Part shown: positions 23,720 to 32,178 of the stretch, in pieces
How the letters are laid out: each line of letters starts with the position of its first letter
Numbering within the stretch: the stretch's first letter is position 1
Assembly: GCA_022842245.1 (NCBI GenBank)
Contig: JALHPZ010000019.1
Span: 53,312-117,311, forward strand
Origin: Gemmataceae bacterium
GTDB lineage: Bacteria; Planctomycetota; Planctomycetia; Gemmatales; Gemmataceae
DNA: 64,000 bases
Reading direction: 5' to 3'
Position numbers and translations under genes: made by a program
Notes under the pieces: generated by a model
What the model was told of the DNA's origin: nothing
What the model saw: the letters and a program-made list of their open reading frames with translations, nothing else
Database searches by the model: none

Positions 23720-24985
23720 ATGCCAAACAAGCGATTCATCGGCAACGTGGCCCCCGTCGCGGACGTGTGGACCTACACCGTCGTGACGGTCACTGCCGCG
23801 ACCGTGCATGGGATCACCTGCAACGGGAAGACGATCTCCATCACGCTCGGCAGCGGGGAGACGACGAGCACGGCCGCCTCGAAGCTGCTGGCCGCGATCC
23901 AGGCGACGCTGGCAGGCGAGTTCCAGGAATACGTCTGGACCGTCGATGCGGCGGTCATCACGGGCACGGCGAAGACGGCGGGCATCCCCGGCACGTTCAC
24001 GAACGCTTCGACCGGCGGGACGGCGGGCGCCTTGAATAATCCGACACCGGCGGCGGGTCCGAATTTCGCCAACCTTACGGGGAACTGGAGCGGGGCGGCG
24101 CTGCCCGTGGATGGCGACAACTGGTACCTCGACGCGAGCAGCCCCGACATGCTGTTCGGCCTCGAGTATTTCTTCGACAACACCATCCGCCCCGCCGCGA
24201 TCTACATGGACGACTACGGCGGTTCCATCGGATTGCCGCCGGTGCGGGGATCGAATGCGTTCGCCATCGGGCCGTCGTCGGGCGTGAGTTACCCGGAATA
24301 CCGGCCGCGATACCTCAAGCTGCCAACCGGCAGCATCGTGATCCACTACGGTCGGGGCCGGACGGTGCCGACGCGGGGGCAGTTCCACCTCGCGGGCACG
24401 GGCACGTCGATCTACGTTCATGGCGCGAAGCAGCCGGCCAACGGCGAACCGGCGAGCGTGTACATCCAGGGCAGCACGGGCCACCCGATGCTGTCCGTCA
24501 CGCAAGGCTGGGTCGCCGTGGCAGAGGAATTCGGGCAGACGGGCGGGTTCACCGAAGTTCGCATCGGCGACGAAGGGAACGCCAGCGAAGACGCGAAGGT
24601 GATCTTCGGCGAAGGGGCGACCGTCCCGCTCGTGACGAACCTGAGCGGGCGAAGTGAATCGGCCGCGAGCATCAACTCGCTCTACATGGGCTTGAACGCC
24701 ATCGAGCACGTTCAGACCTATGGAGACCTGACGGCGGTCGTGTACGGCGGCACCGTCATTCACAACTCCGACGGGACCATCGTCTTCGATCTCGACGGCG
24801 ATCGGTCTGTTCTGGACTTCTCGAAAGACCCCCGCACGCGAGACGTTGGCTCCGGTTGCTCCGTGCTCAACGGTGCCCGGATGCTCGACCCCGGCAACAC
24901 GCGGGGCACTTCGGAAATCGAGTTCGACGATACGAGCCTGCCCATCTCGAAACTGGGCCCGTCCGTCATCGTCAAGAAAGCCTGA
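23720..24985 (+). CDS. Tail/virion protein with N-terminal decoration-like domain
   Basis: A 421-residue protein. Residues about 17-100 follow the alternating pattern of a small beta-domain seen in several phage structural proteins (TYTVVTVTAATVHGITCNGK, then TAASKLLAAIQATLAGEF). The rest is beta-rich and repetitive, with GSIVIHYGRGRTVPTRGQFH and TVIHNSDGTIVFD, consistent with a beta-helix or layered fold. AAGG lies about 8 nt before ATG 23720. A similar beta-domain occurs in the decoration-like protein at 40037 and the baseplate-like protein at 25777. Confidence 0.7.
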   Translation: MPNKRFIGNVAPVADVWTYTVVTVTAATVHGITCNGKTISITLGSGETTSTAASKLLAAIQATLAGEFQEYVWTVDAAVITGTAKTAGIPGTFTNASTGGTAGALNNPTPAAGPNFANLTGNWSGAALPVDGDNWYLDASSPDMLFGLEYFFDNTIRPAAIYMDDYGGSIGLPPVRGSNAFAIGPSSGVSYPEYRPRYLKLPTGSIVIHYGRGRTVPTRGQFHLAGTGTSIYVHGAKQPANGEPASVYIQGSTGHPMLSVTQGWVAVAEEFGQTGGFTEVRIGDEGNASEDAKVIFGEGATVPLVTNLSGRSESAASINSLYMGLNAIEHVQTYGDLTAVVYGGTVIHNSDGTIVFDLDGDRSVLDFSKDPRTRDVGSGCSVLNGARMLDPGNTRGTSEIEFDDTSLPISKLGPSVIVKKA

Positions 24986-25008
24986 TCTGTTCCACCTGAG
25001 GATTCTCC

Positions 25009-25341
25009 GTGAAGACGCTGAAGTTGATCCGCGACGGGATGAACAAGCCGTTCAAGGTCGCGCCGTGGGGGCCGGACGAGGAAACGCTCGCCGGTACCTA
25101 CCGGCCGATGACGCCGGCCGAGGTGGACGCGCTGCGGCTCGCCATCGCGAGCGACCGGTCGAAGCGCGTCCAGACGCTGGCCGAGCACCTGGCCCGGCAC
25201 ATCCTCGCGTGGAACGTGGATGGGGAGCCGCCGACGGCCGCGAACATCGCCCTGCTGCCGCCGGCGCACCTGGACGGGCTGGAACTGGTGGTGACCGGAT
25301 ACGTCGCATCGGGGGCCAGCGACGACGAAAAAAAATCCTGA
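25009..25341 (+). CDS. Tail assembly chaperone-like protein, zero-frame product
   Basis: A 110-residue protein starting at GTG 25009 and ending DDEKKS. It is mostly helical (PAEVDALRLAIASDRSKRVQTLAEHLARHILAW). Its last codons are GAA AAA AAA TCC TGA, so the classical slippery heptamer A-AAA-AAA lies two codons before the stop. This is the arrangement of lambda G/GT-type tail assembly chaperones, where a fraction of ribosomes shifts -1 to make a longer product. Position among tail genes agrees. Confidence 0.75.
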   Translation: MKTLKLIRDGMNKPFKVAPWGPDEETLAGTYRPMTPAEVDALRLAIASDRSKRVQTLAEHLARHILAWNVDGEPPTAANIALLPPAHLDGLELVVTGYVASGASDDEKKS

Positions 25342-25784
25342 TCGCGGCCCGGCTGGCGCTGCTCGACCCGGAATGGAACCGCCACTGCGACGTTTGCCGC
25401 CGGTGGGAGTTCGACGACGACGAGGAGACGCCGGCCAATCTCCGGGGTCGGCCGCGATACGACGCCGACGGTCGGACGCCGTTGCCTCGCGTGACGGACC
25501 CGCCGTGCTGGCGCTGCCCGAAGGTGCCGCGGTCGGTCCGGGAGGAGCGCCAGCGGACCGGCAAGCGAGTCACGCCGGCCGACGCCATCGAGCCGGACGC
25601 CGATGCCCGGCAGGCCGTGGATCACTTCCTCGAATGTGCGGCGGTCGGCCAGTTCCCGGATGACGGCTGGGTGCGCCGGCACGCGATGCTGCTCCGTCCG
25701 ATGCTCCAGCGGGTCGAGCAGGAGCCGGTCCGCGAGATGACCGACCTGCTCCGAAGATTCCTACGCAAGGTGAGCGATGCCTGA
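25009..25784 (+). CDS. Tail assembly chaperone-like fusion made by -1 frameshift
   Basis: The -1 frame after the slip at 25335 stays open to 25784 and would give a fusion of about 258 residues. The added part starts ILIAARLALLDPEWNRH. It contains two cysteine pairs, CDVC and CWRC, forming a likely zinc ribbon, and ends LRRFLRKVSDA. The extension has no plausible initiation codon of its own near its beginning, so a frameshift is the simplest way to translate it. Its end overlaps the next gene start by 8 bases. The zinc ribbon is unusual for a GT-type extension. A sequencing indel in the 8-A run is the alternative. Confidence 0.68.
25329..25335 (+). other. -1 ribosomal frameshift slippery site A-AAA-AAA
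   Basis: Eight adenines (25328-25335) place A AAA AAA exactly in the zero frame, followed by TCC TGA. This heptamer is a proven bacterial -1 slip sequence in other systems (dnaX, IS elements). GC-rich sequence with pairing potential follows at about 25345-25375. Confidence 0.7.
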
Positions 25785-28137
25785 CGCGATTCTCGGCCAG
25801 TGGTGTACCTATCCCGGCGTGCCGGATTTCGATTCGGCATCGTACTCCTGCACGCACGGCATCTCGCCGGGCGTCGTGATCGCGACGACCAAGATTCCGC
25901 CGGATTATGCGGCGCCGGTCGGCCCATTCGTGATCTCGGACGGCACGCGGTCGATCACGCTCCGCGATTGCAAGTACCAGCGGCGCGAAGGTCGGGGCGG
26001 CATGCCGGGCAGCGTCTACACGATGACGCTCCTCGATCGCCGCTGGCGGTGGGCGTTCGGCTCGATTTCGGGCAGCTACAACCTGAAGGACGACAAAGGC
26101 AACCTGGTGCCGTGGACCGCCCGCACGCCGACACAGCTTGCCCGGTTGTGTCTGGAACGCATGGGCGAAACGGGCTACCTGATCGACCTGCCGGACGGGA
26201 TCGGGGCGGACCAACTCGACCAGACGCGGGACAACCCGGCCCCCGGGCAGATGACCCCGCCGACGGGGACCAATCCGACCATCGAATGGGTGGACGAAGT
26301 GCCGGCCGTGGCGCTGGCGCGGTTGTGCGATACCTTCGGCCGGCGGGTCATCTTCGACCCGGTGCGGGACATCGTGGTGATCGCCCGGCCCGGCGACGGC
26401 GCGGAGTTGCCGGTCGATGGCTTCCTGCGGCCGAACATCTCCTACGGCGTGGATGCGTACGAAAAGCCGCGCGGCGTGGGCGTCGTTGGGGACAAGGTGA
26501 AGTACCAGATGCGGCTGAAGCTGATTCCGGTCGGCCTCGAATGGGATGGCCGGATCGTGCCGATCGAGGAACTGAGCTACCGGCCGCGTCGGACGCCGCA
26601 GCCGGGGCAATGGACCATCACCATCACGGAAGCGGACGCGGGGCCGTTCACACTGATCGCGACCGTCGGCGGCGTGTCGTTCGGGGCGCTCGTTGAAAAC
26701 TCCGCGAACGACCTTGCAACGCGGGTGGCATCACTCATCAACGGAAATGAGACGCTCGCGAGCCGGATGATCGCCACCGTGAACACGCCCAACGTGGTGA
26801 CCGTCACGGGTCGGCATAATGGCGAAGTAATCGCGTTCGCCATGGCGATGATCGGCGACAACGCGACCGTCAAAGTGGTGAATTCGCAGAAGCCGACGAA
26901 GAGTGCGTGGGACCTGTCCGTGCCCGGCGATTTCGGCGATGTGCAGCCGACGAGCCGATTGACTTACTTCGAGGCGAAAGACCGGGCGATGCAGTCGGTC
27001 TACCGTTGGTATCGCGTCGTGAGCGATGACATTTCCAGCGGGTGGGACAACTTCGCCCCGAAGAAGATCTTCGTGCCGTACTTCGGCGAAGTCGACCGCC
27101 GGCAGAATCTGGAGATCCTGCCGGACAAGGTGGAGCAGGTCGTGCCGGAAGCGGTCAACCCCGCGTTGCTCGACCCCGTGCTCGGCATCCCAACCGCCAC
27201 GATGGACTACTACAACGGGTACAGCCGCGACCGGCAGGCCGTGGTCTACGGGGCCATCTGCTCCGAATGCGTTGGCCGGTGGTATCACCAGGACCGGAAG
27301 GACAACACGCCGGAAGGATCGGCTGTCGGGGTGCCGTTCACGGTGGATTCCGCGAACCAGATGGTGATCTTCAACGCGCCCGTCTTCAAGATCGTCAACA
27401 CCAGCGGCACGACCCAACGGGACACGATCCGCCGGGCTGCGAATCTCTGCCTCGAAACCGGCGTGCATGTCCTCGACAACCAGACCTACGCCGCCGTGCG
27501 GTACAAGCGATGGATCGACTTCGGACCGCGCGAGCCGGGCAGCGAGAACCGGGACCGCAGCATCGAAGTGGACCTGACGAAGTATGGCATCAAGAAAGCG
27601 AAGCCCTACACCGTAAAGCTGCCACGGCGGCGGGAGAACGTGGGGAGCAACGACGTGCCGGCCGACGGAATCCAATGGTACGGGCACGCCGACGACTTGA
27701 AGATGGGCGTGATCGGCTACTACCAGTACGACGCGGCCGCCGACCGGCACACGCTCGTTTCGGCGAGCGCCGACGAGTTCGAGAAGAGGTTTCAGGACAT
27801 GGCCGACAGTTATCTCGTCGGGCACATCCTCGAACACCAACTTGAAGACGGCCAGACGGCGAGCTATCGAGGAATTCACCCGCGATCGCTCGACGGGGCC
27901 GTGATGCAAGTCTCGTGGTCGATTGGGTCGGACGGGGCGCTGACCGTGGCGAGCCGGAACCACACGCACGGGTTTCTGGTGCTGCCGTACCCGGCGAAGC
28001 GGAAGGAAGAGAACCTCGAAGCGGATGCGGGGCGGGCGGCGTTGAACCTGCGGTCGCGGCCGGGTGATGCGATCCTGAGTCACCTCGAACGCGCGTCGAA
28101 GTTTGCGAAGTCGGTGATTCAGTTGTTTCGGTCGTGA
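25777..28137 (+). CDS. Large baseplate/tail-tip-like protein
   Basis: A 786-residue protein without signal peptide. It includes TPTQLARLCLERMGETGYLIDLPDG and VDEVPAVALARLCDTFGRRVIFDPVRDIVVIARPG, which resemble the repeated domains of baseplate hub or tail-associated proteins. A decoration-like beta-domain is inserted near residues 285-370 (TITITEADAGPFTLIATVGG). The C-terminal part has a helical ending. It closes the rightward block, and its start overlaps the frameshift gene. A hub or tail-tip role is likely; the exact family is uncertain. Confidence 0.68.
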   Translation: MPDAILGQWCTYPGVPDFDSASYSCTHGISPGVVIATTKIPPDYAAPVGPFVISDGTRSITLRDCKYQRREGRGGMPGSVYTMTLLDRRWRWAFGSISGSYNLKDDKGNLVPWTARTPTQLARLCLERMGETGYLIDLPDGIGADQLDQTRDNPAPGQMTPPTGTNPTIEWVDEVPAVALARLCDTFGRRVIFDPVRDIVVIARPGDGAELPVDGFLRPNISYGVDAYEKPRGVGVVGDKVKYQMRLKLIPVGLEWDGRIVPIEELSYRPRRTPQPGQWTITITEADAGPFTLIATVGGVSFGALVENSANDLATRVASLINGNETLASRMIATVNTPNVVTVTGRHNGEVIAFAMAMIGDNATVKVVNSQKPTKSAWDLSVPGDFGDVQPTSRLTYFEAKDRAMQSVYRWYRVVSDDISSGWDNFAPKKIFVPYFGEVDRRQNLEILPDKVEQVVPEAVNPALLDPVLGIPTATMDYYNGYSRDRQAVVYGAICSECVGRWYHQDRKDNTPEGSAVGVPFTVDSANQMVIFNAPVFKIVNTSGTTQRDTIRRAANLCLETGVHVLDNQTYAAVRYKRWIDFGPREPGSENRDRSIEVDLTKYGIKKAKPYTVKLPRRRENVGSNDVPADGIQWYGHADDLKMGVIGYYQYDAAADRHTLVSASADEFEKRFQDMADSYLVGHILEHQLEDGQTASYRGIHPRSLDGAVMQVSWSIGSDGALTVASRNHTHGFLVLPYPAKRKEENLEADAGRAALNLRSRPGDAILSHLERASKFAKSVIQLFRS

Positions 28138-28181
28138 AGAGGCCTCGGGTAGCGCCGGCTAGCGCGTTGTAGACATACGCC

Positions 28182-28206
28182 GGTAGTGGCCTACTCCAGT
28201 GTTGAT
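28182..28206 (+). repeat. Left terminal inverted repeat
   Basis: Starts GGTAGTGGCCTAC and continues TCCAGTGTTGAT. It matches the reverse complement of the right end at 30647-30671 except for one base. Confidence 0.8.
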
Positions 28207-28234
28207 CGAACGGCGGCTTCGATGACAGTACTAC

Positions 28235-28483
28235 TTAGGGCGCGTCTGGCTCGTTGGATCGAAGCGTCTTGCCTGTTACGACGATTTGATATTGGCCTTT
28301 CGCTGTTCGGTTGACGTGTTCGCCGTCACCAGTCCTGATTGACTTCATTCCTTCGTGCCTATGCGTTGCGCCAGACAGTTCGTGCGTGGTGATGATTGTG
28401 GTGTACACATACAACGTCACGGCGTTTCCCTCTTCGTCTTCCGCCTGAAACTTGCGCGTCATTTCCTCGTGTTTGCGGCTCAT
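28235..28483 (-). CDS. Small hypothetical protein, 82 aa (transposon passenger)
   Basis: An 82-residue soluble protein starting MSRKHEEMTRKFQAEDEEG. It includes a beta segment NAVTLYVYTTIITTHEL and QYQIVVTGKTL. Composition is that of a real protein, unlike the shadow frames around it. It lies just inside the left inverted repeat and is divergent from the next gene. Function unknown. Confidence 0.6.
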   Translation of the reverse strand: MSRKHEEMTRKFQAEDEEGNAVTLYVYTTIITTHELSGATHRHEGMKSIRTGDGEHVNRTAKGQYQIVVTGKTLRSNEPDAP

Positions 28484-28542
28484 AGGGATTCTCTACTGGT
28501 AAAGGGCTTGATCGAATAGGCATTCTAGACTGATTATACATC

Positions 28543-28794
28543 ATGCCGAACGGCTCACGCAAGCGACTTCCCGACCCGATGCTGACCGCTCTCGCCATCG
28601 TCGAGGGCGTGACGGGCGAAACGCTGGTCGAACGACCGCCTGCACCGCTGGACGGGAATGGCCTGGCTGCGGTCACACTGGGGCGCAAGGGTGGGTTGAA
28701 GGGCGGGAAGGCGCGGGCCGCGAAGATGACGACGAAACAACGAAGCGCCGCCGCGAAGAAGGCGGTGCGGACGCGGTGGGGGAAGAAGAATTAG
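28543..28794 (+). CDS. Small basic protein with GGK-AKKA-RW motif (transposon passenger)
   Basis: An 83-residue basic protein. The C-terminal half, GRKGGLKGGKARAAKMTTKQ followed by RSAAAKKAVRTRWGKK, is a motif frequent in small bacterial proteins of unknown function and likely nucleic-acid binding. The neighbouring P63C protein carries a related motif at its N-terminus (GGKTAAANMT then AKKAAEGRW). It ends 4 bases past the convergent P63C stop. Function unknown. Confidence 0.6.
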   Translation: MPNGSRKRLPDPMLTALAIVEGVTGETLVERPPAPLDGNGLAAVTLGRKGGLKGGKARAAKMTTKQRSAAAKKAVRTRWGKKN

Positions 28795-29837
28795 GATTGC
28801 ATCTCGTCGGGCAAGTCGTCTTCAAAGTCAGGGAACGGGATACGCATTGTCTTCCCGTAGGGCGGGTATCGCCGGTCAACCCAATCCTTGAACTGCGCCC
28901 AATCCTTTGCCACGCTCATCAAGGCAACCACGCCTTCCAAGTGCTGCTTGAGTCGGGGGTGCCCACCGGTCGGCCCCGTAGTCAACCATTGGTGCAGTTT
29001 GCTGTTCGGTTTTCCGCCTTCGCTTCGCATTTGCTTCAGTTCCTTAAGTAAATCGGGGTGAATGCGATCATAGGTTAAGTCCACCGTCAATTTCGCGACT
29101 TGGGGCGTTCGCCTACTGCTTGATGGGTTGAATTGCCATCCTTTGAGACGATACAGATGCCGGTAGAAATCCATCTCGAATGTCCGCTCCCAGCGGGCCA
29201 ATTCACGCGATACATACTGTTCCAGCAGCCGCTGAAGGGCGTCTCGCGTGCGGACGTATTGGAATCCTGTCGCCTCGTCAACCAGCGCGTCGATGCCCAA
29301 GTTCGCTAGGCCGGTCAGTAGCAGTTCGCACGCATCGGCAATGTGCTTCTGCTTCTTGTTTAGTTTTTTGGCCCTGCGGGCATCAAGGAAGATGCGGCAA
29401 ACCACCGGGAGCAAATTGGCTTCGTAACCGTACCCCACGCTCCCAACCGTGGTCCGGTAGATAATCGGTTCGCTTGAAGATGTGGACAAATGCTTGTCTA
29501 CAAAGGGCTTTAGGTTCTCAGCCGTCAAAAAAGGAGGGGTTTTGAAGAAGTCCCCATCCTCACTTCTGGCGGCTGTCTTAACGCTGCCAGTTCGACCTAT
29601 GGCCTGAACAAAAGAGTTCTGGCTAAGCACTCTTCGCCCGTCTTCCAACACAGCACACGCGATCCTGTTCCCAGCAATGTCCAGCTCGCCGACGTGAGTC
29701 GCATACGGAGCATTCTTGGCCCATCGCCCTTCGGCAGCTTTCTTGGCTCTGTCGCGACGTTCCTGGGGGGTCATGTTTGCAGCAGCCGTCTTGCCGCCCT
29801 TCGACGCCATCGAATCGCCAATGTTCTTTTCGCTCAT
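28791..29837 (-). CDS. P63C domain protein (transposon passenger)
   Basis: A 348-residue protein starting at ATG 29837 behind GGAGTGAC. The N-terminus has the basic GGK...MT...AKKA...RW motif shared with the gene beside it. The central and C-terminal region matches the P63C domain style found in phage and mobile-element proteins: RTRDALQRLLEQYVSRELAR, WERTFEMDFYRHLYRLKGW and HPDLLKELKQM. Domain function is not established; a regulator-like role has been suggested by context in other elements. It is antisense to, and upstream of, the transposase remnant. Confidence 0.8.
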   Translation of the reverse strand: MSEKNIGDSMASKGGKTAAANMTPQERRDRAKKAAEGRWAKNAPYATHVGELDIAGNRIACAVLEDGRRVLSQNSFVQAIGRTGSVKTAARSEDGDFFKTPPFLTAENLKPFVDKHLSTSSSEPIIYRTTVGSVGYGYEANLLPVVCRIFLDARRAKKLNKKQKHIADACELLLTGLANLGIDALVDEATGFQYVRTRDALQRLLEQYVSRELARWERTFEMDFYRHLYRLKGWQFNPSSSRRTPQVAKLTVDLTYDRIHPDLLKELKQMRSEGGKPNSKLHQWLTTGPTGGHPRLKQHLEGVVALMSVAKDWAQFKDWVDRRYPPYGKTMRIPFPDFEDDLPDEMQS

Positions 29838-29894
29838 CGTCACTCCAGATAACGGAAACTGACCTTCCGCCATTATTGCTAACCGGATAGCATA

Positions 29895-30662
29895 ATGTCA
29901 ACATGCTTTCTAGTTAGCACACCGAATTATTGCGGACTCTTGCTCGGCGGTCGCATCAACAAGATGCCGGTTGTCGATGTCCAGTGCGATGAAGTTTGGG
30001 GCTTCGTGGGGATGAAAGAGAGGACCCGCGTTCGAAATTACCCCGACGCCGTTGCCGTTGGCGATGCTTATTGTTTCACTGCCATCGAACGCGAAACCAA
30101 ACTTATCCTTGCTTGGCGCCTCGGCACGCGATCCACCGAAGACGCAATCCTGTTCGCGGAGAACTTGGCCGAAGCAACAACGGGCCGGTTCCAAGTCACG
30201 ACGGACGGCTTCAAGCCGTACACCACGGCCATCCCAGATGCGTTGCCGTTCGCGGACTTCGCCCAACTCATCAAAGAGTACGCGACGAAGGGCGACGAAG
30301 GCAGGTATACGCCCGGCGAAGTCATCGCCACGAAGAAGAAGCCACGCAACGGCCACCCGGACGAAGACAAGATTTCGACCTCGCACGTCGAACGGAGTAA
30401 CCTGACGATCCGAATGGGCAACCGCCGCATGACCCGGCTTACGAATGTGTTCAGCAAGAAGTGGGAAAACCATCTGGCGTCACTGGCCCTCACGTTCGCC
30501 TACTACAATTTCTGCCGTCCACACTCGACCCTGACGGAAGCGACTCGCGGTGAAGACAAGAGCAAGAAGCCTGTGCCGACGACGCCCGGAATGGCGAGCG
30601 GGTTAGAAGATCATCCGTGGACGTTGGAAGAGTTGATCCTGAAAACATCAACACTGGATTAG
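29895..30662 (+). CDS. IS1-family transposase, N-terminally truncated and probably inactive
   Basis: A 255-residue frame matching the catalytic domain of IS1-type DDE transposases. It has QCDEVWGFVG, DAYCFTAIERETKLILAWRLG, TTDGFKPYTTAI and STSHVERSNLTIRMGNRRMTRLTN, then YYNFCRPHSTL. Family members normally begin with about 70-80 residues of zinc-finger/HTH sequence, and here that part is absent and replaced by unrelated sequence. The first catalytic Asp (usual TAID) appears as Glu (TAIE). The second Asp (TTDG) and the Glu (HVER) are present. Truncation and this substitution suggest lost activity. The stop lies in the right terminal repeat. Confidence 0.78.
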   Translation: MSTCFLVSTPNYCGLLLGGRINKMPVVDVQCDEVWGFVGMKERTRVRNYPDAVAVGDAYCFTAIERETKLILAWRLGTRSTEDAILFAENLAEATTGRFQVTTDGFKPYTTAIPDALPFADFAQLIKEYATKGDEGRYTPGEVIATKKKPRNGHPDEDKISTSHVERSNLTIRMGNRRMTRLTNVFSKKWENHLASLALTFAYYNFCRPHSTLTEATRGEDKSKKPVPTTPGMASGLEDHPWTLEELILKTSTLD

Positions 30663-30671
30663 GCCACTACC
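30647..30671 (-). repeat. Right terminal inverted repeat
   Basis: Reverse complement begins GGTAGTGGCCTAA and continues TCCAGTGTTGAT. It includes the stop codon of the transposase (30660-30662). The flanking bases outside the two ends show no target duplication. Confidence 0.8.
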
Positions 30672-30967
30672 AGAAATCGCATTCGATGCTAACCCAGTGT
30701 ACTCGGTCCGCGAACGGACTGAACGTCCGTTGAGTTGCTTAGGCTTGCGGATTCCGTGGGCAGACTTCGCCTTCCGTAGGCAACTCGGATTGGGTGGGCA
30801 AAGCCAGTCTAGTTACGAAGATCGATCAAGCCGTCTTGAGACTATTCTTGCGCAGTCCTCCGCTCCAGGGGAGGCAATGCCCCAACTCATCGTTGCCGCT
30901 TGCTCCGCGATCTCGGCGCAGCTACCCGCCCCTTGCCCGGCGGGCGGGCCTGTGGGAGGATGGGGGC
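30663..30967. other. Intergenic stretch right of the transposon
   Basis: Beyond the right terminal repeat I see no supported gene. A small perfect hairpin, AACGGAC (30713-30719) with GTCCGTT (30725-30731), occurs without a T-tract. The region should contain the promoter of the gene at 30968. A 94-codon frame at 30697 has poor coding character. Confidence 0.35.
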
Positions 30968-31330
30968 GTGGCCGTCCTTAAACTCCTTAAAGGGGAAGAC
31001 ATGCTAAGCGCCCTTGGCGATGGAAACAGTCAGAACTTGCTCAAACTGCTACAGGAGAAGTCCGACGATTTTTCGGAAGTGGTGATCGTTCCTCCGGGCT
31101 GGCGTGTAGCTGTAAACGGTTCGCCGATTAGTCCGGTGTTGGAAAAGATAATTTTAGTTGTTGCTAAAGTGGGCGGCGGCGTGATCGCCGTGACCGCCGA
31201 CGTCGATATTGGTTTACTCCTAAACGACGGGATACTAGATCGAATGCGGATTCCTGTCCGTCTAGCTCGTAATCAGGATGAACCACTTTCCCCGGCCGAT
31301 CTCATTCCTCCTAGCAGGGCCGCCTCCTGA
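30968..31330 (+). CDS. Hypothetical protein, 120 aa
   Basis: Starts at GTG 30968 behind GGGAGGA. The protein contains LLKLLQEKSDDFSEVVIVPP, then SPVLEKIILVVAKVGGGVIAV and a conserved-looking ADVDIGLLLNDGILDRMRIP. A clear intrinsic terminator follows six bases after its stop, which supports a real transcript ending here. The longer frame starting at 30794 is probably leader. No family recognised. Confidence 0.55.
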   Translation: MAVLKLLKGEDMLSALGDGNSQNLLKLLQEKSDDFSEVVIVPPGWRVAVNGSPISPVLEKIILVVAKVGGGVIAVTADVDIGLLLNDGILDRMRIPVRLARNQDEPLSPADLIPPSRAAS

Positions 31331-31336
31331 ACGAAC

Positions 31337-31370
31337 AAAGCCCAGCCTTGTGGCCGGGCTTTTGTCTTTT
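31337..31370 (+). terminator. Intrinsic terminator after the 120-aa gene
   Basis: AAGCCCAGCC, loop TTGT, then GGCCGGGCTT followed by TTGTCTTTT forms a stable stem with one bulge and a T-rich tail. It lies directly downstream of the stop at 31330 on the plus strand. Confidence 0.85.
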
Positions 31371-31471
31371 ACTCGACATTGTCAGTGGGAACCGATCTGA
31401 CACTCCTGCTCGCCAACTCCGATTAAATGTGCAACTCGCCTTCCGGGGCGGTTAAATGAGCAAAGCCGCGG

Positions 31472-32176
31472 CTACTTGATCATCGGCGATGGAATCACCA
31501 TCTCGACCGGCGACTCGCCCAGATAATCCCAATCAAGTTCCAGTGTCAGGTCGCCGGCGTCTTCTTCCGGCAGTTCGAACACGAGCGGATCGGCGTGCTT
31601 GGCCCGCGAGAGCTCGCGCGCCTCGGTGTTGCGTCCGTCCGGTGAATATCCTTCTTCGTCCGTCTCGATATGTTTGATGACGCGACCACGCCCGTCAGTC
31701 AGCTTTACCTTCGGCCCGGCGAACGTGCGGAACTTCACGGGCTTGGTTGCATCGTCGAGTGACACGGCCAATTCGATGACAAGATACTTCCGCGTTGCGA
31801 ACTTGCTCTTGGTTCCGCTGACGAATCGTGGTCTGGCGATGCCGGCGGAGCGCAGGTCGATGACGACGTTGTTTCTCTGGACGTGGGTGACCGCGGGCGG
31901 CCTGATCGCGACCGGCTTCGGTTCGGATCGAGGCCCTGGCGATCGCGCCGCAATGCGTGAATCTGTACGAGCCTCGGTGCGCGGCGCAATAGGCGGCGGC
32001 GCCACACGAGCGTTAACGGGCGGATTACTGCCGCCACTTCCCGGAGCGGCACGAGTGTGGGCTTTAACGAGCGTTCCGTCTTTTCGAACGTAGGATTTGA
32101 CCTGAACCGGTCCGCTCGCGACCGCCACGCAACAGCAAGCAAAGAAATGCAATGCTGCCAATGTCGTTCGCAACAT
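31472..32176 (-). CDS. Secreted protein of planctomycete type
   Basis: A 234-residue protein starting at ATG 32176 behind GGGAGGTTAAGC. The N-terminus (TTLAALHFFACCCVAVASG) is a signal peptide. The mature start VQVKSYVRKDGTLVKAHTR matches a pattern common in planctomycete secreted proteins. A proline/arginine-rich linker and a beta-domain ending ELDWDYLGESPVEMVIPSP follow. It forms a unit with the small membrane protein upstream. It looks like a host gene carried on the element. Function unknown. Confidence 0.65.
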   Translation of the reverse strand: MLRTTLAALHFFACCCVAVASGPVQVKSYVRKDGTLVKAHTRAAPGSGGSNPPVNARVAPPPIAPRTEARTDSRIAARSPGPRSEPKPVAIRPPAVTHVQRNNVVIDLRSAGIARPRFVSGTKSKFATRKYLVIELAVSLDDATKPVKFRTFAGPKVKLTDGRGRVIKHIETDEEGYSPDGRNTEARELSRAKHADPLVFELPEEDAGDLTLELDWDYLGESPVEMVIPSPMIK

Positions 32177-32178
32177 GC

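Larger units (their letters stand above)
28182..30671. mobile_element. 2.5-kb transposon-like element with 25-bp inverted ends and IS1-type transposase
   Basis: The segment is bounded by inverted repeats at 28182-28206 and 30647-30671 that match at 24 of 25 positions and begin GGTAGTGGCCTA. The transposase stop codon lies inside the right repeat, as in IS1-family elements. Between the ends are two small genes and a P63C-domain gene, which an ordinary IS would not carry. No 8-9 bp target duplication is visible. The transposase lacks its N-terminal domain, so the element is probably immobile or moved only in trans. Confidence 0.75.

Noticed and set aside
20419..24763. Long antisense frames (592 and 634 codons) opposite virion genes
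   Set aside because: Shadow composition without motifs; the true genes on the other strand have recognisable domains or conserved leaders.
28173..30680. Target-site duplication flanking the transposon-like element
   Set aside because: The 8-9 bases outside the two ends (ACATACGCC and AGAAATCGC) are not identical.
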